This document shows, piece by piece, positions 1 to 5,796 of a stretch of 6,155 bases of DNA (the stretch's first letter is position 1; the number at the start of each line of letters is the position of its first letter). The notes beneath the pieces were generated by a model. That model was not told the DNA's origin. It saw only the letters and a list, made by a program, of their open reading frames with translations, and made no database searches. Where the stretch lies: positions 1 to 6,155 of the forward strand of contig JBAQYV010000036.1 in NCBI GenBank assembly GCA_049790315.1, given 5' to 3'. This stretch comes from DASPOJ01 sp049790315 (lineage in GTDB: Bacteria; Acidobacteriota; Terriglobia; Acidiferrales; UBA7541). Position numbers and translations under genes: made by a program.

Positions 1-977
1 TGCCCAACGACACCATCCTCGTCCTGGCCGAGCCAAATAATCAGCAAGTCGCCATGCTGCAGCGCAGCCTTGCCGCGGCGAACGTCGACATCGTCGTGGG
101 AAATTCGCCCGAAACGTTCCAGGCAGCCGCCGCCCGTGCCACCGTGCTCCTGAATTGGTCCGGCTCGCTCGACCTGTTTCGCAGCGTATTCGTAATGTGC
201 CCGAATCTTCGCTGGGTGCATTCCCGCTCCGTAGGACTCGAGCGCACGCTTTTTCCCGAACTCATCGCCCGCCCGGTGCCGCTCACGAACGGAATCGGAG
301 TTTTCAGTCCCTCATTGGGCGAGTTCACGCTCGCCGCAATCCTGTATTTCGCGAAAGATTTCCGCCGCATGATTCGCAGTCAAATGGCGGCCGTGTGGGA
401 CCAGTTCGACACCATCATGGTTTCGGGGCAAACCGTCGGCATCATCGGCTACGGCGACATCGGCCGCGCCATCGCCGCGCGAGTGCGCCCCCTCGGCATG
501 AACGTCCTTGCCATGAAGCGCCACGCCGCCAATTCGTCCGCCGCCGATCCACTGGTTGAGCGCACGTACACTCCCGATCGTCGCCTGGAAATGATTCCCC
601 GCTGCGATTACGTCGTCATCGCCGCGCCGCTCACGCCCGAAACCCGCGGGATGTTTGCCGCCCCGGAATTCGCCGCGATGAAATCCACCGCCGTGCTGAT
701 CAACATTGGCCGCGGCCCCATCGTCGACGAACTCGCACTGATCAGCGCCCTCCGCACCGCGCGAATCAAAGGCGCCGCGCTGGACGTCTTCGATCAAGAG
801 CCTCTCCCGCCCGATCACGCCTTCTACAAATTGGAAAACGTCCTGCTCTCCCCCCATTGCGCCGACCACACCTCCACCTGGCATGCCGATGCCATGAATC
901 TCTTCATCGCCCAATATGACCGCCTTCGCAATCACCAGCCCCTCCTCAACATCGTGAAAAAAAATCTCGGCTACTAA
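1..977 (+). CDS. D-isomer-specific 2-hydroxyacid dehydrogenase (5' end cut by one base)
   Basis: This cytoplasmic oxidoreductase should interconvert a 2-keto acid and a D-2-hydroxyacid with NAD(P)H; the substrate (glyoxylate/hydroxypyruvate-like or other) cannot be told from sequence. The frame is open from the first base. The window begins 'tgcccaacgac', so an ATG whose A lies just outside gives MPNDTILVLAEP, a normal first beta strand, and a 325-residue protein of usual family length. The internal ATG at 54 would remove that strand and is less likely. In 325-residue numbering, the Rossmann motif GYGDIG is at 150-155. The catalytic triad is present: Arg238 in NIGRGPIVDE, Glu267 in DVFDQEPLP and His286 in SPHC. 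The strand after the glycine motif ends in MKR (172-174) without an acidic residue, which hints at NADP(H) preference (inference). A hairpin 24 bases after the stop suggests transcription ends there. The family is certain; the specificity is open. Confidence 0.93.
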   Translation, partial: PNDTILVLAEPNNQQVAMLQRSLAAANVDIVVGNSPETFQAAAARATVLLNWSGSLDLFRSVFVMCPNLRWVHSRSVGLERTLFPELIARPVPLTNGIGVFSPSLGEFTLAAILYFAKDFRRMIRSQMAAVWDQFDTIMVSGQTVGIIGYGDIGRAIAARVRPLGMNVLAMKRHAANSSAADPLVERTYTPDRRLEMIPRCDYVVIAAPLTPETRGMFAAPEFAAMKSTAVLINIGRGPIVDELALISALRTARIKGAALDVFDQEPLPPDHAFYKLENVLLSPHCADHTSTWHADAMNLFIAQYDRLRNHQPLLNIVKKNLGY

Positions 978-1000
978 ACCTTCCTGGCACAACCGCTCTT

Positions 1001-1039
1001 CGGGTTGGCCGGCTGTCTGCCTCTCGCCGCGCCAACCCG
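1001..1039 (+). terminator. Hairpin after the dehydrogenase gene, possible terminator
   Basis: CGGGTTGGC (1001-1009) is perfectly complementary to GCCAACCCG (1031-1039). The stem extends inward with CGGC (1010-1013) against GCCG (1026-1029), leaving C1030 bulged, for 13 base pairs and a 12-base loop. It begins 24 bases after the dehydrogenase stop. No T-run follows on the plus strand, so this is either a terminator of the T-poor kind or an mRNA 3'-end stabiliser. The stem is seen directly; the role is inferred. Confidence 0.5.
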
Positions 1040-1137
1040 TGTGCAACCAAATGTACTCACGCCCACGATCCCTACGTATGCAACTGATGACACTTATTCA
1101 TCGCCTGCCAATGCAAATCGAGATCGCTCAATAGATA

Positions 1138-1164
1138 GGAGTGTTGGAGCCTCGCGTGCACTCC
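1138..1164 (+). promoter_or_regulatory. Inverted repeat in the protease 5' leader
   Basis: GGAGTG (1138-1143) and CACTCC (1159-1164) are perfect complements separated by 15 bases, ending 25 bases before the protease ATG. It could form a weak leader hairpin or be an operator. I found no convincing -35/-10 pair in 978-1189, so the protease promoter itself is not located. Six-base inverted repeats occur by chance, so support is weak. Confidence 0.2.
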
Positions 1165-1177
1165 ATCGCCCACGAGC

Positions 1178-1182
1178 AGAGG
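1178..1182 (+). promoter_or_regulatory. Ribosome binding site that fixes the protease start
   Basis: AGAGG lies 7 bases upstream of the ATG at 1190. This supports 1190 over the next in-frame ATG (codon 11, at 1220), which would also remove the basic n-region of the signal peptide. Confidence 0.5.
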
Positions 1183-1189
1183 TCCGTTC

Positions 1190-2521
1190 ATGCCACAACT
1201 TCCGCGCCGATTGGCCGCGATGATCGCCCCAATACTCTTATGCTCCGCTTTTCTCTTGGCCATGCCGGCGCGCGCCATCGCAAAAGACTATCTAAAAATA
1301 GACAGCGACCCGCCCGGCGCCACAGTCGAAATCGAAGGAATTGAGGTAGGAAAAACTCCCTACAGGATGGAAATACCGGGCGGCTATTTACACGGTGCCA
1401 AAACCGTATTCGGAAAAGTCCTTCGCCATCAAATGCATATCAAACTCAGCCTCGCGGGCTACGCCTCCAAAGAAGCCGAGCTAGCCACCGGCCCATCCCC
1501 CTGGATCGCATTCGATGGCACCACCTACAAAAATTTTGGTGACTACTGGACACTAAAAGGTGACACATTCCATTTCACTTTGGAGAAGTCCGAGAATGTA
1601 TTCACCGGAACCATCCGCGCGAAGCTCGCAAACGCAACTCCCGTCGCCATGCGTCCCGCGCTATCCACAGAAGAAATCGTCAAGGACGCCAGCCCCGCCG
1701 TGCTTTTCCTCAGTAGTCCCGACGAAACCGGTTCTGGATTCTTGATTAGTTCCACAGGAGTAGCCGTCACCAACGCGCACGTCGCTCAGAGTCACACCTC
1801 GCTCGCGGCCAAAGCCGGAAACGGCCAAACCTTCCAGGCCAACGTGATTTATATCGATCCGACGCTCGACATCGCCCTGCTCAAACTCGACGGCAGCGAG
1901 TTCCCTCAATTGACGCTCGCGCCCGCGCAATCCGTTCAACGCGGCAGCACAGTCGTCGCGATCGGCTCTCCCAGCCAGGGTTTTCACAACACGGTCACAA
2001 AGGGAATCGTCAGCGGCATCGGCCCGATGGACGGCGAACCCGGATCCTGGATTCAAACCGACGCCGCCATCAATCCCGGCAATTCCGGCGGACCGCTGCT
2101 CAACGAATCCGGCGACGTAGTCGGAATCACCACGCAGAAACGTTTCTTCTCCACCGACGGCCGCGCCCTCCAGGGAATCGGTTTCGCGCTAAGTTCCACC
2201 GACCTCCTGAAAATCCTCCACAAGTTCTATCCAAATGTCAGCCCCGATGCTGCGCCTGACGGCAGCCCCGATGTCAGCTCAGCGCCAAATAATTCCGCGT
2301 CCGCCCAGGCCACCGGCCGCGTCTCCTTCGTTTCCGACGTCGACGGCGCCGACATCTACATCGACGGAAATTTCGTTGGCAGCGTCCCCGCCGTCTTCAA
2401 CCTCTCCGCCGGCGCCCACAACGTAGAAGTGAAAGATCAAAGCGGCCACACCTGGCACCGGGATCTCGATGTACTCCAAAACAGCGACGTAAAACTCGAC
2501 GCCAATCTCCTGAAGAATTGA
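1190..2521 (+). CDS. Exported S1C (DegP-like) trypsin-fold serine protease with PEGA-type domains on both sides
   Basis: This 443-residue endopeptidase is probably periplasmic or cell-surface. A signal peptide is visible: Arg-rich n-region (PRR, 5-7), hydrophobic core 11-25 and a likely cleavage after ARA (29) or AIA (31). Residues 33-62 form a PEGA-type module (SDPPGATVEIEG, then VGKTPY). It runs into an extra beta-rich segment to about residue 135 with landmarks PGGY (63-66) and GDYW (117-120). The trypsin fold covers about 160-345, with the complete triad His197 (TNAHV), Asp227 (DIALLKL) and Ser299 (GNSGGPL). A Pro/Asp/Ser/Ala-rich linker (348-374) leads to a second PEGA-type module at 376-416 (GRVSFVSDVDGADIYIDG). 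There is no PDZ domain, unlike classical DegP/HtrA, so substrate capture or anchoring may fall to the PEGA-type modules (inference). The gene stands alone, with gaps of 212 and 373 bases on either side. The catalytic class is certain; the target is unknown. Confidence 0.92.
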   Translation: MPQLPRRLAAMIAPILLCSAFLLAMPARAIAKDYLKIDSDPPGATVEIEGIEVGKTPYRMEIPGGYLHGAKTVFGKVLRHQMHIKLSLAGYASKEAELATGPSPWIAFDGTTYKNFGDYWTLKGDTFHFTLEKSENVFTGTIRAKLANATPVAMRPALSTEEIVKDASPAVLFLSSPDETGSGFLISSTGVAVTNAHVAQSHTSLAAKAGNGQTFQANVIYIDPTLDIALLKLDGSEFPQLTLAPAQSVQRGSTVVAIGSPSQGFHNTVTKGIVSGIGPMDGEPGSWIQTDAAINPGNSGGPLLNESGDVVGITTQKRFFSTDGRALQGIGFALSSTDLLKILHKFYPNVSPDAAPDGSPDVSSAPNNSASAQATGRVSFVSDVDGADIYIDGNFVGSVPAVFNLSAGAHNVEVKDQSGHTWHRDLDVLQNSDVKLDANLLKN

Positions 2522-2694
2522 AACCGTTTCACACGGACACCGCGGCCTCTGATGTATGCGCACCGATGCCCCCTGTTTGAGCGCAAAGGGCGGGAGTGGC
2601 ATCTTTCCCGCTGCTGTGGCCGCCTCTGGCCGTGCTTCGCACAGCCAGACGGATGCACCGTGTTGCTTGAGCGTGAAGCCAAATTAGGAAGACC

Positions 2695-2811
2695 ATGGCC
2701 ATCGGAGGAGTCGGTTTTCTCGAGGACCTCCGTTGCCTGAAAGTGCCCGAACTCGCGATCTGTCCCACAGCGGACTTACTTTCTAGCAACTTTAGAATAA
2801 TATGTAACTAA
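2695..2811 (+). CDS. Possible small ORF (38 residues), unknown function
   Basis: An ATG at 2695 opens a 38-codon frame ending in TAA at 2809-2811. AGGA (2686-2689) lies 5 bases upstream of the ATG, one of the better Shine-Dalgarno placements in the window. The product begins MAIGGVGFLEDLRCLKVPEL and continues to end FRIICN. It has a balanced amino-acid mix, a possible amphipathic stretch, two internal cysteines (14 and 23) and a third near the C-terminus (37). No family is recognised. Against it: it is short, it stands alone, and its 3' third overlaps the best promoter candidate for the downstream gene. It could be a real small protein, a decayed gene or chance. Confidence 0.25.
   Translation: MAIGGVGFLEDLRCLKVPELAICPTADLLSSNFRIICN
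2777..2803 (+). promoter_or_regulatory. Candidate promoter for the GGDEF-EAL gene
   Basis: An AT-rich island contains TTACTT (2777-2782) and TAATAT (2798-2803) with a 15-base spacer; TAGAAT (2793-2798) is an alternative -10. Either would give a leader of about 85-115 bases before the start at 2895 or 2916. The match to consensus is poor at -35 and the spacer is short, so the evidence is mainly the local AT-richness in a gap where a promoter is expected. Confidence 0.25.
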
Positions 2812-2894
2812 GACGATCTTCATGTACCAATACGGCACATTCCAGAAACTGTCCACAATGAAACAGTTCACGTCTCATCCCGGCCGCAATCTGG

Positions 2895-5021
2895 ATGCGT
2901 AGACCGGTGTCTTCTATGCCCAGCCCAAACAACCACGTCCTTCTAATCGACAACAATCCCTCTCACGCCCAGGCTCTGAAAGGGGCCCTGATTGCCGCTG
3001 GTGACGGCCGAACCGACTATGAGCGGGCCAGAACGCTTTCCAGCGGGCTGGACGTACTGACCCATAAAAAAGTATGGGCGATCTTTCTCAATCTCTCTTT
3101 GCCCGACAGCGTGGGTATCGAGACACTGGATAAACTTCTCCTGGTCACGTGCGCTGTTCCAGTCGTTGTCATCGCTGGCGTGGATGATGACAGCATCTGT
3201 AAAACGGCCATGTTGCGCGGAGCACGGGACTACCTTTTAGAAGGTCACATCGACAGCTACTCATTTGCACGAGCCATACGCAACATCGCGGAGCGAGAAG
3301 TTGCAAGACAGGAATTGTTCACAGAAAAGGAGCGCGCGCAGGTCACACTGAACTCAATCGGCGACGCCGTCTTGAGCACCGATATCTCGGGCGACGTGAC
3401 CTATCTGAACGTCGTTGCAGAACACATGACCGGTTGGTCCAAGCAGGACGCGATCGGTCATCCGCTCCACGAAGTATTTCAAATCGTCGACGGCGTTACC
3501 CACAAGCCCTCACCAAACCCGATGGAGCTGGCGATTCGGGAAAACAGGACCGTCGGACTGAGCGCGGACTGCATCCTGGTTCGGCGGGACGGATATGAAT
3601 CCGCAATCGAAGACTCCGCCGCTCCCATACACGACCGGAACGGTCAGGTCACTGGGGCAGTTATCGTGTTTCATGACGTGAGTATGGCCCGCGCCATGGT
3701 CCTCGAAATGTCTCATTTGGCCCAACATGACATCCTCACGGATTTACCCAATCGATCGCTGTTAGGCGATCGGCTCACACAGGCGATTTCGCTAGCGCGC
3801 CGCAATCACGATCAAGTCGCGGTGCTGTTCTTGGATCTGGACGGTTTCAAGCGCATCAACGACTCTCTCGGTCATACAATTGGCGACAAACTTCTTCAAT
3901 CCGTGGCAGCCCGCTTATCGGCTTGCGTCCGCAAATCCGACACCGTTTGCCGGCAGGGAGGAGACGAGTTCGTAATACTCCTTCCGGAAGTCACGCACGC
4001 CGCGGATGCAGGGATAAGCGCCGCAAAAATCATCACCGATTTTAAGAACGCCTTCATCATCGGCGAACATAGCCTTCGCGTTACCGCGAGCATCGGCATA
4101 AGCACCTATCCCGACAACGGCCAAGATGCGGAGACACTGATCAAGGACGCCGACACCGCGATGTATCACGCCAAGCAATCAGGCCGCGACAATTACCAGT
4201 TCTTTCGGCCGGACATGAGTCTCCGCGCTGTTGAGCGCCAGTCCTTGGAAGGTCAGTTGCGCTACGCTCTTGAGCGCCACGAGTTGCTATTGCATTATCA
4301 GCCCAAGATAAATCTGAAAACACGCGCCATCACCAGCGTTGAGGCGCTCGTCCGCTGGCAACATCCGGAGCGTGGGCTGCTTCTTCCGGGCCAATTCCTG
4401 GCGATCGCTGAAGACACAGGAATAATCGTCGCGATTGGCCAATGGGTACTCCGCGAAGCGTGCAGACAAACGCGGGAATGGCTCGATGCCGGCGTCCTGG
4501 CCGTTCCCGTGGCCGTCAACATCTCGTCCCTGGAATTTCAGAACGATCGGTTTTCCGAAGGCGTTCAAGCGGCCCTGAAAGACAGCGATCTGGATCCGCG
4601 ATATCTCGAACTGGAATTGACCGAATCTGTCCTCATGAAACACGCTCAGTCCGCGGCCACGTCTCTCGAAAAACTCAGGACCATTGGTGTGCGCCTCGCC
4701 GTTGATGACTTTGGCACCGGCTATTCCAGCTTGAGCTACTTAACCCGCTTCCCTATTAACTCTCTGAAGCTAGACCAGTCGTTCGTGCATGACATTAGTT
4801 CCAGCGAAGACGATGCTATCGTCGTCAGCGCGGTCATTAATATGGGCAACAGCCTCAAGCACACCGTCATCGCCGAGGGCGTCGAAACGCTCGAGCAGTT
4901 GGCTTTTCTTCAGGCCCACGGCTGCGAAGAAGGCCAAGGCTACTATTTCAGCCGGCCCGTGGCTGCGCCGCAATTCGCGGAATTGCTTGAATCGGGCGTA
5001 TCAGCGGCTGTTTTAAATTAG
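2895..5021 (+). CDS. Receiver-PAS-GGDEF-EAL cyclic-di-GMP synthase/phosphodiesterase with a degenerate receiver
   Basis: A 708-residue soluble signalling protein with no membrane segment. Residues 14-133 form a CheY-like receiver, but the phospho-acceptor position is Asn66 (FLNLSLPD), the switch Thr/Ser is Ala94 and the conserved Lys is Glu116 (DYLLEG), so phosphorylation is unlikely. A helical linker leads to a PAS domain (about 147-262). The GGDEF domain (about 274-438) has LTDLPNR, Asp314 (LDLDGF), an intact GGDEF at 355-359 and an RxxD inhibitory site (346-349) exactly five residues before it. The EAL domain (about 450-700) keeps EALVR (483-487), Asn542, Glu574, DDFGTGYS (604-611), Lys625, Glu661 and Gln681. 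Both catalytic halves therefore look competent for making cyclic-di-GMP from two GTP and hydrolysing it to pGpG; which one dominates cannot be read from sequence. The first ATG is 2895. ATG 2916 (codon 8, MPSPNNHVLLID) is an equally plausible start, and neither has a clear Shine-Dalgarno. No partner histidine kinase is adjacent. Confidence 0.95.
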   Translation: MRRPVSSMPSPNNHVLLIDNNPSHAQALKGALIAAGDGRTDYERARTLSSGLDVLTHKKVWAIFLNLSLPDSVGIETLDKLLLVTCAVPVVVIAGVDDDSICKTAMLRGARDYLLEGHIDSYSFARAIRNIAEREVARQELFTEKERAQVTLNSIGDAVLSTDISGDVTYLNVVAEHMTGWSKQDAIGHPLHEVFQIVDGVTHKPSPNPMELAIRENRTVGLSADCILVRRDGYESAIEDSAAPIHDRNGQVTGAVIVFHDVSMARAMVLEMSHLAQHDILTDLPNRSLLGDRLTQAISLARRNHDQVAVLFLDLDGFKRINDSLGHTIGDKLLQSVAARLSACVRKSDTVCRQGGDEFVILLPEVTHAADAGISAAKIITDFKNAFIIGEHSLRVTASIGISTYPDNGQDAETLIKDADTAMYHAKQSGRDNYQFFRPDMSLRAVERQSLEGQLRYALERHELLLHYQPKINLKTRAITSVEALVRWQHPERGLLLPGQFLAIAEDTGIIVAIGQWVLREACRQTREWLDAGVLAVPVAVNISSLEFQNDRFSEGVQAALKDSDLDPRYLELELTESVLMKHAQSAATSLEKLRTIGVRLAVDDFGTGYSSLSYLTRFPINSLKLDQSFVHDISSSEDDAIVVSAVINMGNSLKHTVIAEGVETLEQLAFLQAHGCEEGQGYYFSRPVAAPQFAELLESGVSAAVLN

Positions 5022-5391
5022 CAGCGTGCTTACTTTCCGCCCGTGCCAAGCCAAACTGCGCTCTCCGCGCGCCTTCTCCTTTAACCCTTGGAACCGCGTC
5101 TTCGTATACTCCCTAGCAATATCACCACCTAACAAAACAAAAACATCGCTGCCGCGCCGGTAAAAATTGCCACGGTTCAGACTCTATTCCGCGGCCTGCT
5201 CCGCCCATCAAAATAAATGCCATCGAATCGACTCTCCCCGGCCCGCTAAGTCGCCCGCAATCAGTACCTTCACCAGCCATCGAGAAATAAGCCTCCATTG
5301 AGAAGTATGGCGTGGCGAGTGCACACTTAATAGTGTGATTCGGGGCTTCCAGCCTGCCACGTAGCCGCTGCACACAACGGGGATACCCAAA
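5022..5391. other. 370-base intergenic stretch with a possible minus-strand remnant
   Basis: No convincing plus-strand gene is visible. On the minus strand, a stop-free frame runs from 5183 down to a TAA at 5013-5015 (56 codons) with a non-repetitive, protein-like composition. Another minus frame is open from 5373 down to 5122. The two overlap in different frames, as a frameshifted old gene might, but neither resembles a family I know and the shorter one has no ATG. Positions 5322-5337 hold a perfect palindrome. No T-tract terminator for the GGDEF-EAL gene was found. Confidence 0.4.
5322..5337. promoter_or_regulatory. Perfect palindrome upstream of the 87-residue gene, candidate operator
   Basis: CACACT (5322-5327) and AGTGTG (5332-5337) are exact complements around a TAAT centre, so the 16 bases read the same on both strands apart from the central bases. 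It ends 54 bases before the ATG at 5392. Size and symmetry suit a dimeric helix-turn-helix regulator, possibly the downstream product itself (inference). No matching -35/-10 pair at good spacing was found beside it. Confidence 0.35.
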
Positions 5392-5655
5392 ATGATCAGC
5401 GAAACGACATCGTCAAGTACGCACGACGAGGGAACAGAAACTCTCCTGTGGAAGAGCGTGATCGCCAGAAGCGTCCAGGACTGGCTCTCGGCGCCGTTGC
5501 GCTCGAAGCTCGATGCCGAGCGCTATCTGTTCCAAAACAGCCGCGATTTGTCCTTAGTCTGTGAGTTAGCCGGAATAAATGTCGACCACCTCCGCAAGTG
5601 CCTGAACAAAGTGCGCGGCCGCCCGCTGCGCAACATCATGCCACTCGCCGCATAA
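5392..5655 (+). CDS. Small (87-residue) probable helix-turn-helix-like protein, function unknown
   Basis: The ATG at 5392 is preceded by GGGGA (5379-5383) at a spacing of 8 bases. Residues 1-16 are polar, Ser/Thr/Glu-rich and probably disordered. After that the protein is mainly helical: LLWKSVIARSVQDWL (18-32), a basic turn, AERYLF (42-47), then LVCELAGINVDHLRKCLNKV (55-74). The last pair of helices has the spacing and Ala-Gly turn of a helix-turn-helix, so nucleic-acid binding is plausible but not shown. The overall pattern (W..V, AERYLF, VC.LAGI...LR) looks like a recurring family of small bacterial or phage-associated proteins that I cannot name with confidence. It is monocistronic: a 370-base gap lies upstream and a strong terminator follows. 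Coding quality looks good throughout and no truncation is apparent. Confidence 0.7.
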   Translation: MISETTSSSTHDEGTETLLWKSVIARSVQDWLSAPLRSKLDAERYLFQNSRDLSLVCELAGINVDHLRKCLNKVRGRPLRNIMPLAA

Positions 5656-5705
5656 ATATTTGCCCGCGCGTCTGTCGCCTTTGCCCTGTGGGCGCCCGTT
5701 TTTTG

Positions 5706-5759
5706 CGCAGCGAAAACCGAAGGCTCGCCATCGTAAGGTGGGCCTTTTTCTGCGTTTTT
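5706..5759 (+). terminator. Rho-independent terminator with two T-tracts
   Basis: AAGGCTCGCC (5720-5729) pairs with GGTGGGCCTT (5737-5746) over 10 base pairs including two G-U wobbles, around a 7-base loop, and runs into TTTTT (5745-5749). An outer stem pairs CGCAG (5706-5710) with CTGCG (5750-5754), helped by A5713-5716 facing the T-tract, and is followed by a second TTTTT (5755-5759). It starts 51 bases after the stop of the 87-residue gene and insulates it from the next promoter. Confidence 0.85.
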
Positions 5760-5761
5760 AA

Positions 5762-5789
5762 TTGTCCTGTATACCGAAAGGTTTATAAT
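5762..5789 (+). promoter_or_regulatory. Sigma-70-type promoter for the 59-residue ORF
   Basis: TTGTCC (5762-5767) and a consensus TATAAT (5784-5789) are 16 bases apart, directly after a terminator. The expected transcription start, about 7 bases after the -10 box, falls at or next to the A of the ATG at 5797, implying a leaderless mRNA. The spacer contains ACC-GAAA-GGT (5773-5782), a short inverted repeat. Confidence 0.7.
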
Positions 5790-5796
5790 ACCCGGC

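Larger units (their letters stand above)
2522..2894. other. 373-base intergenic stretch between protease and GGDEF-EAL genes
   Basis: I see no convincing long gene on either strand; the longer frames here translate to Arg/Ser/Pro-rich shadow sequence. It does contain a GC-rich part with perfect six-base inverted repeats: GCGGGA (2590-2595) with TCCCGC (2606-2611), GCTGTG with CACAGC between about 2613 and 2645, and CGGAGG (2703-2708) with CCTCCG (2727-2732). From about 2775 it becomes AT-rich. No T-tract follows these hairpins, so no intrinsic terminator for the protease is assigned. A structured RNA or long leader is possible but unsupported. Confidence 0.5.

Noticed and set aside
155..559. 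Plus-strand open frame in another phase inside the dehydrogenase
   Set aside because: Its product is extremely Arg/His-rich and overlaps the Rossmann-fold coding sequence; an out-of-phase shadow.
985..999. TGGCAC at 985-990 as a sigma-54 (-24) element
   Set aside because: The bases five further on are CTCT and not TTGC, so the -12 element is missing.
312..1046. Long minus-strand open frame (244 codons) opposite the dehydrogenase
   Set aside because: It is antisense to a well-supported gene with an intact catalytic triad, and its product is Gly/Glu/Asp/His-rich without domain motifs, typical of a shadow frame in GC-rich DNA.
1005..1344. Plus-strand frames across the gap before the protease (1005-1223 and 1141-1344)
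   Set aside because: They run into the protease in a different phase, lack ribosome binding sites and have Arg/Pro/Thr-rich low-quality composition.
2552..2789. Plus (2552-2740) and minus (2529-2789) frames in the gap after the protease
   Set aside because: Composition is Arg/Cys/Trp- or Ser/Arg-rich, no start signals and no recognisable motifs; more likely non-coding.
4287..4643. Minus-strand open frame opposite the EAL domain
   Set aside because: Antisense to a catalytic domain with every conserved residue present; shadow frame.
5298..5333. TTGAGA (5298-5303) with TTAATA or TAATAG near 5327-5333 as a promoter for the 87-residue gene
   Set aside because: Spacing is 23-24 bases, too long for a sigma-70 promoter.
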